A stretch of DNA of 64,000 nt from Erythrobacter aurantius (GCF_023823125.1 NZ_CP090949.1:2008001-2072000); one strand, 5' to 3'; counted from the first letter of the stretch, positions 18,830-27,801 are shown. Notes: generated from the letters alone by a model not told the origin. Program-made: numbers and translations.

Positions 18830-20230
18830 ATGGCAGCAGCAGGTTCAGGCCACGAAAACTGGTCATCACGCAGTGCGTTCATTCTTGCAGCGGTGGGTTC
18901 TGCCGTTGGCTTGGGCAATATGTGGAGGTTCCCCGCCGAAGCAGGTGAGAACGGCGGCGGTGCCTTTGTCCTGTTCTACATTTTCTGCGTTCTGCTGATC
19001 GGTCTGCCGGTGCTGCTTTCCGAAGTGCTGGTTGGTCGCCACGGGCAGGCCAACGCGCCTGAAAGCGTGCGGCGCCTCGCACGGGATTCGAACGCGTCCG
19101 AGGGGTGGAGCGTGCTCGCCTCGCTGGGTGTCTTCGCCGCCTTCCTGATCCTCAGCTTTTACTGTGTGGTCGGCGGTTGGGTGGTCTATTACATCGGCGT
19201 TTTCGCGGGTGATCTGGTGCAGACCGGGCTTACGGGCGGCGCATTCGAAGGGCGCGATCCGAGCGATATCGAAGGGTTGCTGCCCGCGCTGTTCGGGGAT
19301 GGCGGATTGATGGTCGGCCTGAACCTCGGGTTCCTAGCAATCACCATGTTCTTCGTCGCTCGCGGTATTTCGAGCGGGATCGAATGGGTGGCGGTTTACC
19401 TGATGCCGCTGTTCTTCGTGCTGTTCCTTGGCATCACCATCTATGGTGCCTTCACCGGCAATTTCGGCGATGCGGTGAGCTATCTGTTTACCTTCGATTT
19501 CTCCAAGCTGACGGGTGAAGTCATGCTTGCCGCTGTCGGTCAGGCGTTCTTCTCCCTGTCGCTGGGTGTGGCGGGCATGATGACCTATGGCGCATACGCC
19601 AATCGCGACACCAATCTGGCTGAGACTTCGGGCATCATCGCCGGAGCGGACACCGCGGTTGCGCTCTTGGCGGGTCTGGCGATCTTCCCGATCGTGTTTG
19701 CAGCCGGCCTTTCGGCCAGCGCCGGGCCGGGCCTGATGTTCCAGTCGCTGCCGATTGCGTTCCAGGCCATGCCGTTCGGTTCGCTGATCGGCCTCGCGTT
19801 CTTCATCATGGTCTTCTTTGCCGCGCTTACCAGTTCGGTTTCGCTGCTCGAAGCGCCCACCGCCTGGATGTTTGAAAAGTTCAACATGTCGCGCCCTGTG
19901 GCGACCGGGATCGTCGGCTTTGGCGCCGCCGTGCTGGGCGTGCTGTCGGCTTTGTCTTTCAACGACATGGCCGATTTCCGTCCGCTCGCCTTCATTCCGA
20001 TCTTTGCCGAGGCGAATTTCTTCGATGCGCTGGATGGTGTGACGGCAAAGCTGTTCATGCCGATTGGCGCGATTTTGACCTGTATCTTTGTCGGTTGGAT
20101 CGCGGATGCGCGGCTGATTGATCAAGAGAACGGTCTGGACGGATTGCTGCACCAGTTGTGGCGCGCGCTGGTGCGGTTTGTCTGCCCGGCCGTTCTGGCA
20201 GTGATCATGTTCTTCGGCCTGTTCGGCTAA
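18830..20230 (+). CDS. Sodium-dependent neurotransmitter-symporter (NSS) family transporter
   Basis: A 466-aa inner-membrane Na+-coupled symporter of the LeuT-like family. The first helix carries the sodium/substrate-site signature AVGLGNMWRFPAEAGENGGG, and about eleven hydrophobic helices follow. Bacterial members usually import amino acids; the substrate is not predictable here. An upstream in-frame start at 18734 is unlikely because the canonical N-terminus begins at the ATG at 18830, which is preceded by GAGG about 17 bp upstream. The following 108 bp hold the SOS promoter of imuA. Confidence 0.92.
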   Translation: MAAAGSGHENWSSRSAFILAAVGSAVGLGNMWRFPAEAGENGGGAFVLFYIFCVLLIGLPVLLSEVLVGRHGQANAPESVRRLARDSNASEGWSVLASLGVFAAFLILSFYCVVGGWVVYYIGVFAGDLVQTGLTGGAFEGRDPSDIEGLLPALFGDGGLMVGLNLGFLAITMFFVARGISSGIEWVAVYLMPLFFVLFLGITIYGAFTGNFGDAVSYLFTFDFSKLTGEVMLAAVGQAFFSLSLGVAGMMTYGAYANRDTNLAETSGIIAGADTAVALLAGLAIFPIVFAAGLSASAGPGLMFQSLPIAFQAMPFGSLIGLAFFIMVFFAALTSSVSLLEAPTAWMFEKFNMSRPVATGIVGFGAAVLGVLSALSFNDMADFRPLAFIPIFAEANFFDALDGVTAKLFMPIGAILTCIFVGWIADARLIDQENGLDGLLHQLWRALVRFVCPAVLAVIMFFGLFG

Positions 20231-20288
20231 CCTTTCACGGAGGCGATTGCGGCCCTGAATCGGGCATTGCAATCGTCTCCCATATATG

Positions 20289-20303
20289 GAACATAATAGG
20301 AAC
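20289..20303 (+). promoter_or_regulatory. LexA (SOS) box upstream of imuA
   Basis: GAAC-ATAATAG-GAAC is an exact match to the alphaproteobacterial LexA direct repeat GAAC-N7-GAAC (equivalent to GTTC-N7-GTTC). It ends 35 bp before the imuA start. A nearly identical box precedes dnaE2. Confidence 0.9.
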
Positions 20304-20339
20304 AAATAAGACTCGCATGAGTCTTTATCGGTGTTCCTA
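20298..20339 (+). other. 42-bp near-palindrome spanning LexA box and imuA start
   Basis: TAGGAACA (20298-20305) is repeated inverted as TGTTCCTA (20332-20339), and the inner arms ATAAGACTC / GAGTCTTTAT also pair around a GCAT centre. The 3' arm includes the A of the imuA ATG. It could give a third, inverted LexA half-site or an RNA hairpin masking the start codon. Confidence 0.65.
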
Positions 20340-21217
20340 TGACGATATCTGTTCCTCCTCGCAGCGCGACAGCGCTTGATGCCTTTTCGGTTCCGTCGCG
20401 CCCCAAGGGGGGCGGCGCAGGGATCCGGCGTTCTGCTGCGCTATTGTCGGCGAAAGACATTGCCGCGCTGTCAAAGGCGCGGGAGGCGCGCTGGCGTCCG
20501 GGTCTTTCCGATCAACCGCTGCATAGCGAGATATTCGCCCATGCCGATGATGCGAGCGGGGCGGGGTTCGCGCTGGCGCTGGCGCGTGACGCGCTGAAGG
20601 TGGCGGGCGGGCAAGGCGAAGACCCTCTGGCAGAGGTGGAGGATCGCCGTCAGGTGCTGTGGGTGCAGGACAGGCGGGCGATCCAGCGTTCGGGCCGCCC
20701 CTTTCGCGCCGGATTGCCGCCCGACCTGCGAGACCGGCTGATCCATGTCGAGGCGAAAACGCCCGAAGATGCGCTCTTCGCTCTCGAAGAAGGGGTGCGG
20801 TGCCGCGATCTGGCCTGCGTGATCGGAGAGATCACCGGCAATCCGCGCGCGCTCGACTTCACCGCATCGCGCCGTCTCAGCCTTGCTGCGGAAAAGCATG
20901 GCGTGGCGCTGTGGCTGGTGCGGCTCGACGCGGAGGCTGACCTGTCTTCTGCCCGGATGCGCTGGCAGGTCGAAGCGGCTCCGTCCTCACACCCGCGCTG
21001 GAACGCGGACGCACCCGGCGCGCCTGCATGGAAGGCAAGGCTGTTTCGCGCACGCGCCCACGCACCGGGCGAATGGATATTGAGCGATGACGATGCAAAC
21101 CTCCACATCCGCCGATCAGCCCCGTCAAACGCCGCCGCAAACGCCGCCACGCCGGATATTGGCCATCTGGTGCGCCCGACTGTCGGTCGATCGCTGGCGG
21201 CTGTCGCTCGCGCCTGA
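20339..21217 (+). CDS. imuA: ImuA-family SOS mutagenesis protein
   Basis: A 292-aa protein of the ImuA/SulA-RecA-like group, the first gene of the alphaproteobacterial imuA-imuB-dnaE2 damage-induced mutagenesis system. It contains HSEIFAHADDASGAGFALALARDAL near the N-terminus, VLWVQDRRAIQRSGRPF in the middle and ALDFTASRRLSLAAEKHGVALWLVR later, as in the family. No ribosome-binding site is obvious, and the start codon lies in the arm of a palindrome. The last 131 bases overlap imuB in another frame. Assignment rests on LexA control and the adjacent imuB as well as sequence character. Confidence 0.85.
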   Translation: MTISVPPRSATALDAFSVPSRPKGGGAGIRRSAALLSAKDIAALSKAREARWRPGLSDQPLHSEIFAHADDASGAGFALALARDALKVAGGQGEDPLAEVEDRRQVLWVQDRRAIQRSGRPFRAGLPPDLRDRLIHVEAKTPEDALFALEEGVRCRDLACVIGEITGNPRALDFTASRRLSLAAEKHGVALWLVRLDAEADLSSARMRWQVEAAPSSHPRWNADAPGAPAWKARLFRARAHAPGEWILSDDDANLHIRRSAPSNAAANAATPDIGHLVRPTVGRSLAAVARA

Positions 21218-22721
21218 GCAGGATTGCGACACCAGACCGACGGTTCTTATCACCGAAACCGCGCATGGGCCGCGCATTGATGCGGTGAACGATGCCGCGC
21301 GCGATGCCGGAGCGCAGACGGGCATGATGCTAGCGGATGCGCGCACGCTTTGCCCGCAACTTTGCACCGCGCCATCCGATCCTGCCGGTGATCTCGCCAT
21401 GCTCGAAACGCTGGCTGTCTGGGCGCGCCGCTGGGGGCCGTGGAGCGCGCTCGACCCGCCCGACGGCTTGCTGGTCGATGTGACGGCTGTCGCGCATCTG
21501 TTTGGCGGGGAGCAGCGGCTGCTGGCTGATGTCGAGGCGGCGTTTGCGAGGCGCAGGCTGGCGGTGCGCGCGGCTATCGCACCCACGGCGGGGGCGGCAT
21601 GGGCGCTGGCGCATTACGGGCCGCGCCATGCGATCATCGACCCGCATCAGGACCCGCTGCGCGCGTTGGATGATCTGCCGGTCGCGGCGCTCAGGCTGGA
21701 TGACGATGTGCTGACGGTGCTGCGCCGGCTTGGCCTCAAACGGCTTGGCGATCTGGCCGGTATCGCCACGGGCGCGGTTGACCGCAGCGAGGCGGCTGCG
21801 CGCGACGCGCTGCATCGCCGGTTTCGGAATCGCAAATCGCCCAGCGCCAATCCGCTCGTACGGCTCGATCAGCTGCTGGGCCGCGTGCCCGAACCGCTGC
21901 TGCCGGTCGAGGTGCGGCAGATGCCGCTGGTGCAACGCCGCCTGATGGAGCCGCTGCGCCACCGCTCATTGCTCGACCGGGTGATTGCCGATCTTGCGCA
22001 GGACATGGCGCGCGAACTTGAGGCGCGGGCCGAAGGGGCGCGGCGGTTGGAACTGGGTCTGTGGCGCGTCGATGGCGAGGTGATCGGGTTGCGCATCGAG
22101 CTGGCGGCGGCAACGCGGGAGGCGGCGCATATCGCCCGCCTGTTCGAGGAAAAGCTTGATAAGGTCGATGCCGGTTTCGGGATCGAGACCGTGCGACTGT
22201 GCGCCAGCTGGAGCGAGCCTCTGGCGATGATGCAGGCCGATGTCGAACAGGCGGCGGAGCGGCACGGCACTTCGCTTGCCGCCTTTGTCGATCGGTTGAC
22301 GGTGCGGTTGGGGGCGCAGGCCGTGCGTCGCCCGGCTCCCAATGCCAGCCATTTGCCAGAGCGCGCGCAGGCCTGGCGCCCGCCGCTTGAACCGCAGCCT
22401 GCCTTGCAGGGGGCGTTCGAATTCCATGCAAGGCCGCTCAAACTGCTGGACAGGCCGGAGAAGATTTCCGTCCTTTATGCCTCGCCCGATGGCTGCCCCC
22501 AGCGCTTTCGCTGGCGCGGCAATGTGCATGAGGTCGCACGCGTCGAAGGCCCTGAAAGGATCGCGCCCGAATGGTGGCGGGAAAGATCCAGCGTGCGCCT
22601 GCGCGATTACTACCGGATCGAGGATGCGAGCGGGCGACGCTACTGGATTTACCGCCACGGCCACGCCGCGGATGGGCGGGGAGGGGTTCCGGACTGGTTC
22701 CTGCAGGGACTTTCCGCCTGA
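21087..22721 (+). CDS. imuB: ImuB, inactive Y-family polymerase-like protein
   Basis: A 544-aa Y-family polymerase homologue that acts as a hub between the beta clamp, ImuA and DnaE2 in translesion synthesis rather than as a polymerase. The Y-family core starts at RRILAIWCARLSVDRW (about residue 22), with the LLVDVTAVAHLFGGE region and the helix-hairpin-helix LKRLGDLAGI further on. The ATG at 21087 is the earliest start and creates a 131-nt overlap with imuA; the first 20 residues are Thr/Pro/Gln-rich and no better start is visible downstream before the core domain. Transcription is presumably from the imuA SOS promoter. Confidence 0.92.
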   Translation: MTMQTSTSADQPRQTPPQTPPRRILAIWCARLSVDRWRLSLAPEQDCDTRPTVLITETAHGPRIDAVNDAARDAGAQTGMMLADARTLCPQLCTAPSDPAGDLAMLETLAVWARRWGPWSALDPPDGLLVDVTAVAHLFGGEQRLLADVEAAFARRRLAVRAAIAPTAGAAWALAHYGPRHAIIDPHQDPLRALDDLPVAALRLDDDVLTVLRRLGLKRLGDLAGIATGAVDRSEAAARDALHRRFRNRKSPSANPLVRLDQLLGRVPEPLLPVEVRQMPLVQRRLMEPLRHRSLLDRVIADLAQDMARELEARAEGARRLELGLWRVDGEVIGLRIELAAATREAAHIARLFEEKLDKVDAGFGIETVRLCASWSEPLAMMQADVEQAAERHGTSLAAFVDRLTVRLGAQAVRRPAPNASHLPERAQAWRPPLEPQPALQGAFEFHARPLKLLDRPEKISVLYASPDGCPQRFRWRGNVHEVARVEGPERIAPEWWRERSSVRLRDYYRIEDASGRRYWIYRHGHAADGRGGVPDWFLQGLSA

Positions 22722-22786
22722 AAATCCTAATCGCATATTATCCATCCGGTCAGGATTTTTTTACCGGTTGGTGAGATAACCTTCCC

Positions 22787-23122
22787 ATGACAGGTTTCCG
22801 TGCTGACAGATCCTCTGAACGTCGGCCTCTTGACCTGATGGTCAAGGGAAGGGTGCAGTCGCGCGTTGTCTTTGTCGATCTGGTCGACATTTCCGAAGGC
22901 GGGTGCAAGATCAAGGGCAGTCGAGGCTTCGCCAAGGAAGGCGACCGGATCACGATGAAAGTCGGCGATATCAGCGCGCCACTGGGGACGGTGGCCTGGG
23001 TACAGGATCGCTTTGCCGGCGTGCGGTTTGACGGCGAGATGCACCCTGCCGTGCTCGATCATCTGGTGGCTACGGCGGGCAACAATTTCCGAATGGAAAA
23101 GCAGCGGCTCCATCGGCTTTGA
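22787..23122 (+). CDS. PilZ-domain protein
   Basis: A 111-aa single-domain protein. The RxxxR-like element RSSERRP near residue 9 and the DISEGGCKI motif (D/NxSxxG type) near residue 38 are the two c-di-GMP-binding signatures of PilZ domains, and VAWVQDRFAGVRFDGE matches the last strands. It is predicted to be cytoplasmic and to bind cyclic-di-GMP. It lies 65 bp after imuB and 144 bp before dnaE2, interrupting the usual imuB-dnaE2 adjacency. It may be read through from the SOS promoter or have its own promoter; no LexA box precedes it. Confidence 0.85.
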   Translation: MTGFRADRSSERRPLDLMVKGRVQSRVVFVDLVDISEGGCKIKGSRGFAKEGDRITMKVGDISAPLGTVAWVQDRFAGVRFDGEMHPAVLDHLVATAGNNFRMEKQRLHRL

Positions 23123-23163
23123 ACCGGGACTTGCAGGCTTTGCATTTGTCTGAACGATAATTG

Positions 23164-23178
23164 GAACATAATAAGAAC
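23164..23178 (+). promoter_or_regulatory. LexA (SOS) box upstream of dnaE2
   Basis: GAAC-ATAATAA-GAAC matches the alphaproteobacterial LexA direct repeat. It is followed by an inverted copy: ATAAGAACAT (23171-23180) faces ATGTTCTTAT (23198-23207). It gives dnaE2 its own SOS promoter, separate from that of imuA. Confidence 0.9.
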
Positions 23179-23266
23179 ATTTCGTCCTCATGACCCAATG
23201 TTCTTATGATTCCACAGTCTCTCCGCGCAGATCCGAAATGGGCGTCGCCGATGCGCCCTGCGCGGC

Positions 23267-26200
23267 GTGTCCGGGCGGGATTTCGCCGTGCCTGACGCCC
23301 CGCTTACCCCGGCCAAGCGAAGGCTGTATATCGATCCCGATCTGATCGCACCGCCGCCGCGTGCACCCTTTGTCGAACTCGGGCTGGTCAGCTGCTTCAG
23401 CTTTCTGCGCGGCGCCTCCGATGCGGTCGATCTGGTGATGACGGCGCGCACCCTTGGCTATGACGCGATCGGGATTGCCGATGCCAATTCCATGGCGGGC
23501 GTGGTTCGCATCCACAGCGAGGCCAGGACGCTCAAACTGCGCCCGGTGATCGGTTGCCGGATCGAAACGGTCGAAGGGCTGGCCTTCCTCGCCTATCCGA
23601 AGGACCGCGCCGCCTATGGCCGCCTTACCCGCCTGATCAGCGCCGGGCGGATGCGGACGCTCGATGGCGAATGGCAGGACAAGGGCGTTTGCGAGATCTC
23701 GCTGGAGATGTTGGCGGAGCATTCACAAGGTGTGCAACTGATCCTGCTGCCGCCGGATGATCTGGACAGGCCGTTCACGATCCGGGTGCCGAGCAATGTC
23801 GTGGCGATCCATTCGCGCGAGGATGATGCGGGGCTGATGCCTGTCACCACCGCTTTTGCCGACATCATCCCGCATCTCGTCCGCCAGATGCCCACGCTGC
23901 GCCATCTCGCCGCAAGCTATCTCTATCGCGGTGACGACATCGCCCGGATCGACCGGCTCGACAGCCTTGCGCGCGAACATGGGCTTGCCCTGCTGGCGAC
24001 CAACGATGTGCATTATCATGCCCCCGAACGCCGCCCCTTGCAGGACGTGATGACGGCAATCCGGCACAAGACCACGGTGGCGGAGGCCGGATACCTGCTG
24101 AACGCCAATGCGGAACGTCATCTCAAGGGGTCTGAGGCCATGCAGCGCCTGTTCGCGCGCTGGCCGGATGCGATCACGGCGGCGCGCGAGGTTGCTGATG
24201 CCTGCACCTTCAGCCTCGATGAACTGCGTTATGAATACCCTGAGGAGATTTATCCCGACGGAATGACCCCGCAGGAATATCTCGAGGTCGAGACATGGCG
24301 CGGGGCGGAGCGGCGATACCCTTCGGGTGTGCCCGATAGCGTGGCGGAAACGCTGGAGCGCGAACTGGCGCTGATCGCGAAGCTCGACCTTGCGCGCTAT
24401 TTCCTCACCATCAAGGATATCGTCGATTTCGCGCGTGGCTGCGATCCGCCGATCCTGTGCCAGGGCAGGGGGTCCGCCGCCAATTCCGCGGTCTGCTATT
24501 GCCTTGAGATCACCAGCGTCGATCCGGCGAAGCACCAGCTGCTATTCGATCGCTTCATTTCCGAAGAACGCAAGGAGCCGCCCGATATAGACGTCGATTT
24601 CGAGCATGAACGGCGCGAGGAGGTGATCCAGTACATCTATGGGAGATATGGCCGTCACCGCGCCGGGCTGTGCGCCACGGTGATCCACTATCGCCCACGC
24701 ATGGCGATCCGCGAAGTGGGCAAGGCGATGGGCCTGTCGGAGGATGTGACCGGTGCGCTTGCCCGCACGGTGTGGGGCGGGTGGGGGCGCGAGATCGACG
24801 AACGCCATGCCGCCGAAACCGGCATGGATGTGACCGATCCGCACTTGCGGCGCGTGCTCAAGCTGACCGAACAGATGATCGGCATGCCGCGCCACCTGTC
24901 ACAGCATGTCGGCGGCTTCATCCTGACCGAAGGCGCGCTGACCGAAACGGTGCCGATCGGCAATGGCGCGATGCCCGAACGCAGTTTCATCGAATGGGAC
25001 AAGGACGATATTGAGGCGCTGGGCATACTCAAGGTCGATGTGCTGGCGTTGGGGATGCTCACCTGCATCCGCAAATGCCTTGATCTGGTGGAGGCGCATC
25101 ACGGCCGCGCGCTCACCCTTGCCAGCGTCCCGCGCGAAGACCCGGAAACCTATGCGATGCTGCGCAAGGGGGATTCGCTCGGCGTGTTTCAGGTCGAAAG
25201 CCGGGCGCAGATGAACATGCTGCCGAGGCTGCGTCCGCGCGAATTCTACGATCTCGTGATCCAGGTCGCGATTGTCCGTCCCGGCCCGATCCAGGGGGAC
25301 ATGGTGCATCCCTATCTCAAACGGCGGCGCGGCGCGGAGGCCGTGCAGATACCCGCGCCCGGCCCGGCGCACGGCCCGCCAGACGAGCTTTCGAGCATTC
25401 TCGGCCGGACGCTGGGCGTTCCGATCTTTCAGGAACAGGCGATGAAGATCGCATTGGACGCGGCGAAGTTTTCCAGCCTCGAAGCTAACCGGTTGCGCAA
25501 GGCGATGGCGACTTTCCGCAGCCGGGGAATGGTGGACGAGCTGCAGGACATGATGGTCGAGCGGATGGTGGCGCGCGGCTATGATCGCGACTTCGCGCAG
25601 CGGTGCTTCAACCAGATCCGGGGCTTTGGTGAATATGGCTTTCCCGAAAGCCACGCGGCGTCTTTCGCGCATCTGGTTTACGTGTCGAGCTGGCTCAAAT
25701 GCCATTTCCCGGCGGCGTTCGCGGCGGCGCTGCTGAATTCCCAGCCAATGGGCTTTTACGCGCCCGCACAGATCGTGCGCGACGCACGCGAGCATGGGGT
25801 GGAGGTGCTGCCGGCGGATGTGAACCACAGCGAGTGGGATTGCACGCTGGAGGAGATCGGGCAGGCAAACCACGCCCGGTCAGGCCGGTTTGATCGTCAC
25901 ATCGCGCTGCGCCTTGGCTTGCGCCAGATCGACGGGCTGCCCGAACATGTCGCCGCGCAGCTTGTCGCGGAGCGTGCGGAGAACGGCGCCTATCGCGATG
26001 TCGCCGATTTGCGCGAACGCGCCGGGCTGTCTCCGGCGCATATCGAACGGCTTGCCAGCGCGGATTGCTTTTCCTCGATGGAGCTTACCCGGCGGCAGGC
26101 CCTGTGGGATGCGCGCAGCCTGATCGCCGGGCCGGACCTGCCGCTGTTCCGCGCTGCTGCTGAGCGCGACGAAGGGGCGGAACGCAGCGTCACCCGCCTG

Positions 26201-26824
26201 CCGCAAATGCCGCTGTCGGAAGAGGTGGTGGCCGATTACCAGACGACCCGCCTCAGCCTGAAAGCGCATCCGATGGCGTTCCTGCGTCCGCAACTGGCCG
26301 AACGCGGCTTTGTGCGCGCCTGTGATCTGCGTGCCCGCAAATACCGGAGCATGGTGCAGGTGGCGGGCGTGGTGCTGATCCGCCAGCGTCCGGGCAGCGC
26401 CAAGGGGGTGTGCTTCATCACGCTGGAAGATGAAACCGGGGTGATCAACCTCGTCGTGTGGCCCGATCTGAAAGAGAAGCAGCGCCGCGTCGTCATGGGT
26501 GCGCGCCTGATGGAGGTGCGGGGGCGTGTCGAATATGATGACGAGGTGATCCATGTGATCGCCCAGCATATGACCGACGCGACCGGACAATTGTATGCGC
26601 TGTCCGACGATATGCTCAACGCTCCGGTGGCGCGGGCGGATCACGTCAATTCACCGCTGCCGCAGGGTCGCAATCTGACCAGTCTGACAAGCGAGGAGAG
26701 GCGCCACCGCAAGGGCGCGGAGCCGCGCGAGATCATTGATCCCCTGCCGCGCGATTTCACGCCCAATGTGAAAGGGCATCCGCGCAATCACCGGATCATC
26801 CCGAAGTCACGAGACTTTCATTAG
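23267..26824 (+). CDS. dnaE2: Error-prone DNA polymerase DnaE2
   Basis: A 1185-aa C-family polymerase used for damage-induced translesion synthesis with ImuA and ImuB. The N-terminal PHP domain begins FVELGLVSCFSFLRGAS (about residue 27). The polymerase catalytic Asp motif is PPDIDVDFEHERREEV and the second acidic site is in ILKVDVLALGMLTC; AIVRPGPIQGDMVHPYL and the OB fold near residues 1015-1090 follow. The start is a GTG at 23267; an ATG in the same frame at 23198 is closed by a stop after three codons, so the start cannot be further upstream. It has its own LexA box. Confidence 0.95.
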   Translation: MSGRDFAVPDAPLTPAKRRLYIDPDLIAPPPRAPFVELGLVSCFSFLRGASDAVDLVMTARTLGYDAIGIADANSMAGVVRIHSEARTLKLRPVIGCRIETVEGLAFLAYPKDRAAYGRLTRLISAGRMRTLDGEWQDKGVCEISLEMLAEHSQGVQLILLPPDDLDRPFTIRVPSNVVAIHSREDDAGLMPVTTAFADIIPHLVRQMPTLRHLAASYLYRGDDIARIDRLDSLAREHGLALLATNDVHYHAPERRPLQDVMTAIRHKTTVAEAGYLLNANAERHLKGSEAMQRLFARWPDAITAAREVADACTFSLDELRYEYPEEIYPDGMTPQEYLEVETWRGAERRYPSGVPDSVAETLERELALIAKLDLARYFLTIKDIVDFARGCDPPILCQGRGSAANSAVCYCLEITSVDPAKHQLLFDRFISEERKEPPDIDVDFEHERREEVIQYIYGRYGRHRAGLCATVIHYRPRMAIREVGKAMGLSEDVTGALARTVWGGWGREIDERHAAETGMDVTDPHLRRVLKLTEQMIGMPRHLSQHVGGFILTEGALTETVPIGNGAMPERSFIEWDKDDIEALGILKVDVLALGMLTCIRKCLDLVEAHHGRALTLASVPREDPETYAMLRKGDSLGVFQVESRAQMNMLPRLRPREFYDLVIQVAIVRPGPIQGDMVHPYLKRRRGAEAVQIPAPGPAHGPPDELSSILGRTLGVPIFQEQAMKIALDAAKFSSLEANRLRKAMATFRSRGMVDELQDMMVERMVARGYDRDFAQRCFNQIRGFGEYGFPESHAASFAHLVYVSSWLKCHFPAAFAAALLNSQPMGFYAPAQIVRDAREHGVEVLPADVNHSEWDCTLEEIGQANHARSGRFDRHIALRLGLRQIDGLPEHVAAQLVAERAENGAYRDVADLRERAGLSPAHIERLASADCFSSMELTRRQALWDARSLIAGPDLPLFRAAAERDEGAERSVTRLPQMPLSEEVVADYQTTRLSLKAHPMAFLRPQLAERGFVRACDLRARKYRSMVQVAGVVLIRQRPGSAKGVCFITLEDETGVINLVVWPDLKEKQRRVVMGARLMEVRGRVEYDDEVIHVIAQHMTDATGQLYALSDDMLNAPVARADHVNSPLPQGRNLTSLTSEERRHRKGAEPREIIDPLPRDFTPNVKGHPRNHRIIPKSRDFH

Positions 26825-26828
26825 CGCG

Positions 26829-26848
26829 TTTTCCTACTCGCCAGCGCG
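26829..26848 (+). repeat. Isolated match to the head of the composite repeat
   Basis: TTTTCCTACTCGCCAGCGCG, four bases after the dnaE2 stop, is nearly identical to the head of repeat copy A (5182 onward, TTTTCCTACTTGGCCAGCGCG with one extra base and one change). No array or tail follows within the 234-bp intergenic region, which otherwise holds nothing I recognise. Confidence 0.45.
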
Positions 26849-27058
26849 CTGCTATGGCGGCCTGGCTTTTTCAAATTGTCGCAACGCAGCCCTCCAAGAG
26901 GGAGCAATAAATTTTTAAAAACTGGGTAAGTGTCAATTTCGATTATCTGACGCAACTATCTGATCTAATGAGAAAAAGCGGCAGGAAACGCGCATGACGC
27001 CGTGTCAGCTTTGTCAATTTCGTTCGCGGGTGCAGCAAAGCCTGCGGGGAGAGCGCGA

Positions 27059-27748
27059 TCAGTTCACTTCGAGCGCGTACCCCGCCGAACGCACGGTGCG
27101 GATCGGGTCTTTTGCCCCATCGACTTCGATCGCCTTGCGCAGGCGGCGGATATGGACGTCAACAGTGCGCAATTCGATGTCGGAGCCGGTCCCCCATACG
27201 CCGTCGAGCAGCTGCCCGCGGCTGAACACGCGTCCGGGGCTTTCCATGAAGAATTTGAGCAGGCGGTATTCCGTCGGCCCCAATTGCAGAGCGCGGCCCC
27301 GACGCTGCACCTTGTGTGCCACCGGATCGAGCTTGATGTCGCCAACCTCGATTGTTTCACCCGCCAACGCCGGACGGATGCGGCGCATCACTGCCGCCAC
27401 ACGGGCGAGCAGTTCACGCGGGGAAAACGGCTTGGTCAGGTAATCGTCGGCCCCGGTTTCCAGTCCGCGCACCCGGTCATCCTCCGCCTCGCGTGCGGTC
27501 AGCATGATGATGGGGACATGCGCGGTTTCCTTGTCGCGGCGCAGGCGGCGGCAAACCTCGATCCCGCTGGTGCCTTCGATCATCCAGTCGAGGATGATCA
27601 GATCAGGCACGTCCTCGCTGGCAAGCACGAGGGCTTCGTCACCGTCACCGGTGCAGCGCACGCTGTAGCCTTCGTTCTGGAAACGGTATTCGAGCAGTTC
27701 CGACAGGGCCGGATCGTCTTCGACAAGCAGCAGTTTGGCGGCGGACAT
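27059..27748 (-). CDS. phoB: Phosphate regulon response regulator PhoB
   Basis: A 229-aa OmpR/PhoB-type regulator. The receiver domain (residues 5-120) has the acceptor Asp in LIILDWMIEGTSG and the switch Lys in DDYLTKPFSPREL. The winged-helix DNA-binding domain (about residues 130-228) ends with RTVDVHIRRLRKAIE and RTVRSAGYALE. Phosphorylated PhoB binds Pho boxes such as the one at 32093. It is the last gene of the minus-strand phoR/pst cluster and is separated from phoU by 127 bp that contain an inverted repeat, so it may also have its own promoter. Confidence 0.96.
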   Translation of the reverse strand: MSAAKLLLVEDDPALSELLEYRFQNEGYSVRCTGDGDEALVLASEDVPDLIILDWMIEGTSGIEVCRRLRRDKETAHVPIIMLTAREAEDDRVRGLETGADDYLTKPFSPRELLARVAAVMRRIRPALAGETIEVGDIKLDPVAHKVQRRGRALQLGPTEYRLLKFFMESPGRVFSRGQLLDGVWGTGSDIELRTVDVHIRRLRKAIEVDGAKDPIRTVRSAGYALEVN

Positions 27749-27801
27749 AGGCTGTCTCCTAGACTACGACCCGCGAGAAAACCGGGTTGCAGCTTTCCCA
27801 T

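Noticed and set aside
22730..22765. Terminator after imuB
   Set aside because: AATCCT/AGGATT with seven T's exists, but the stem is only 6 bp with a 23-nt loop and would be weak; not listed as a feature.
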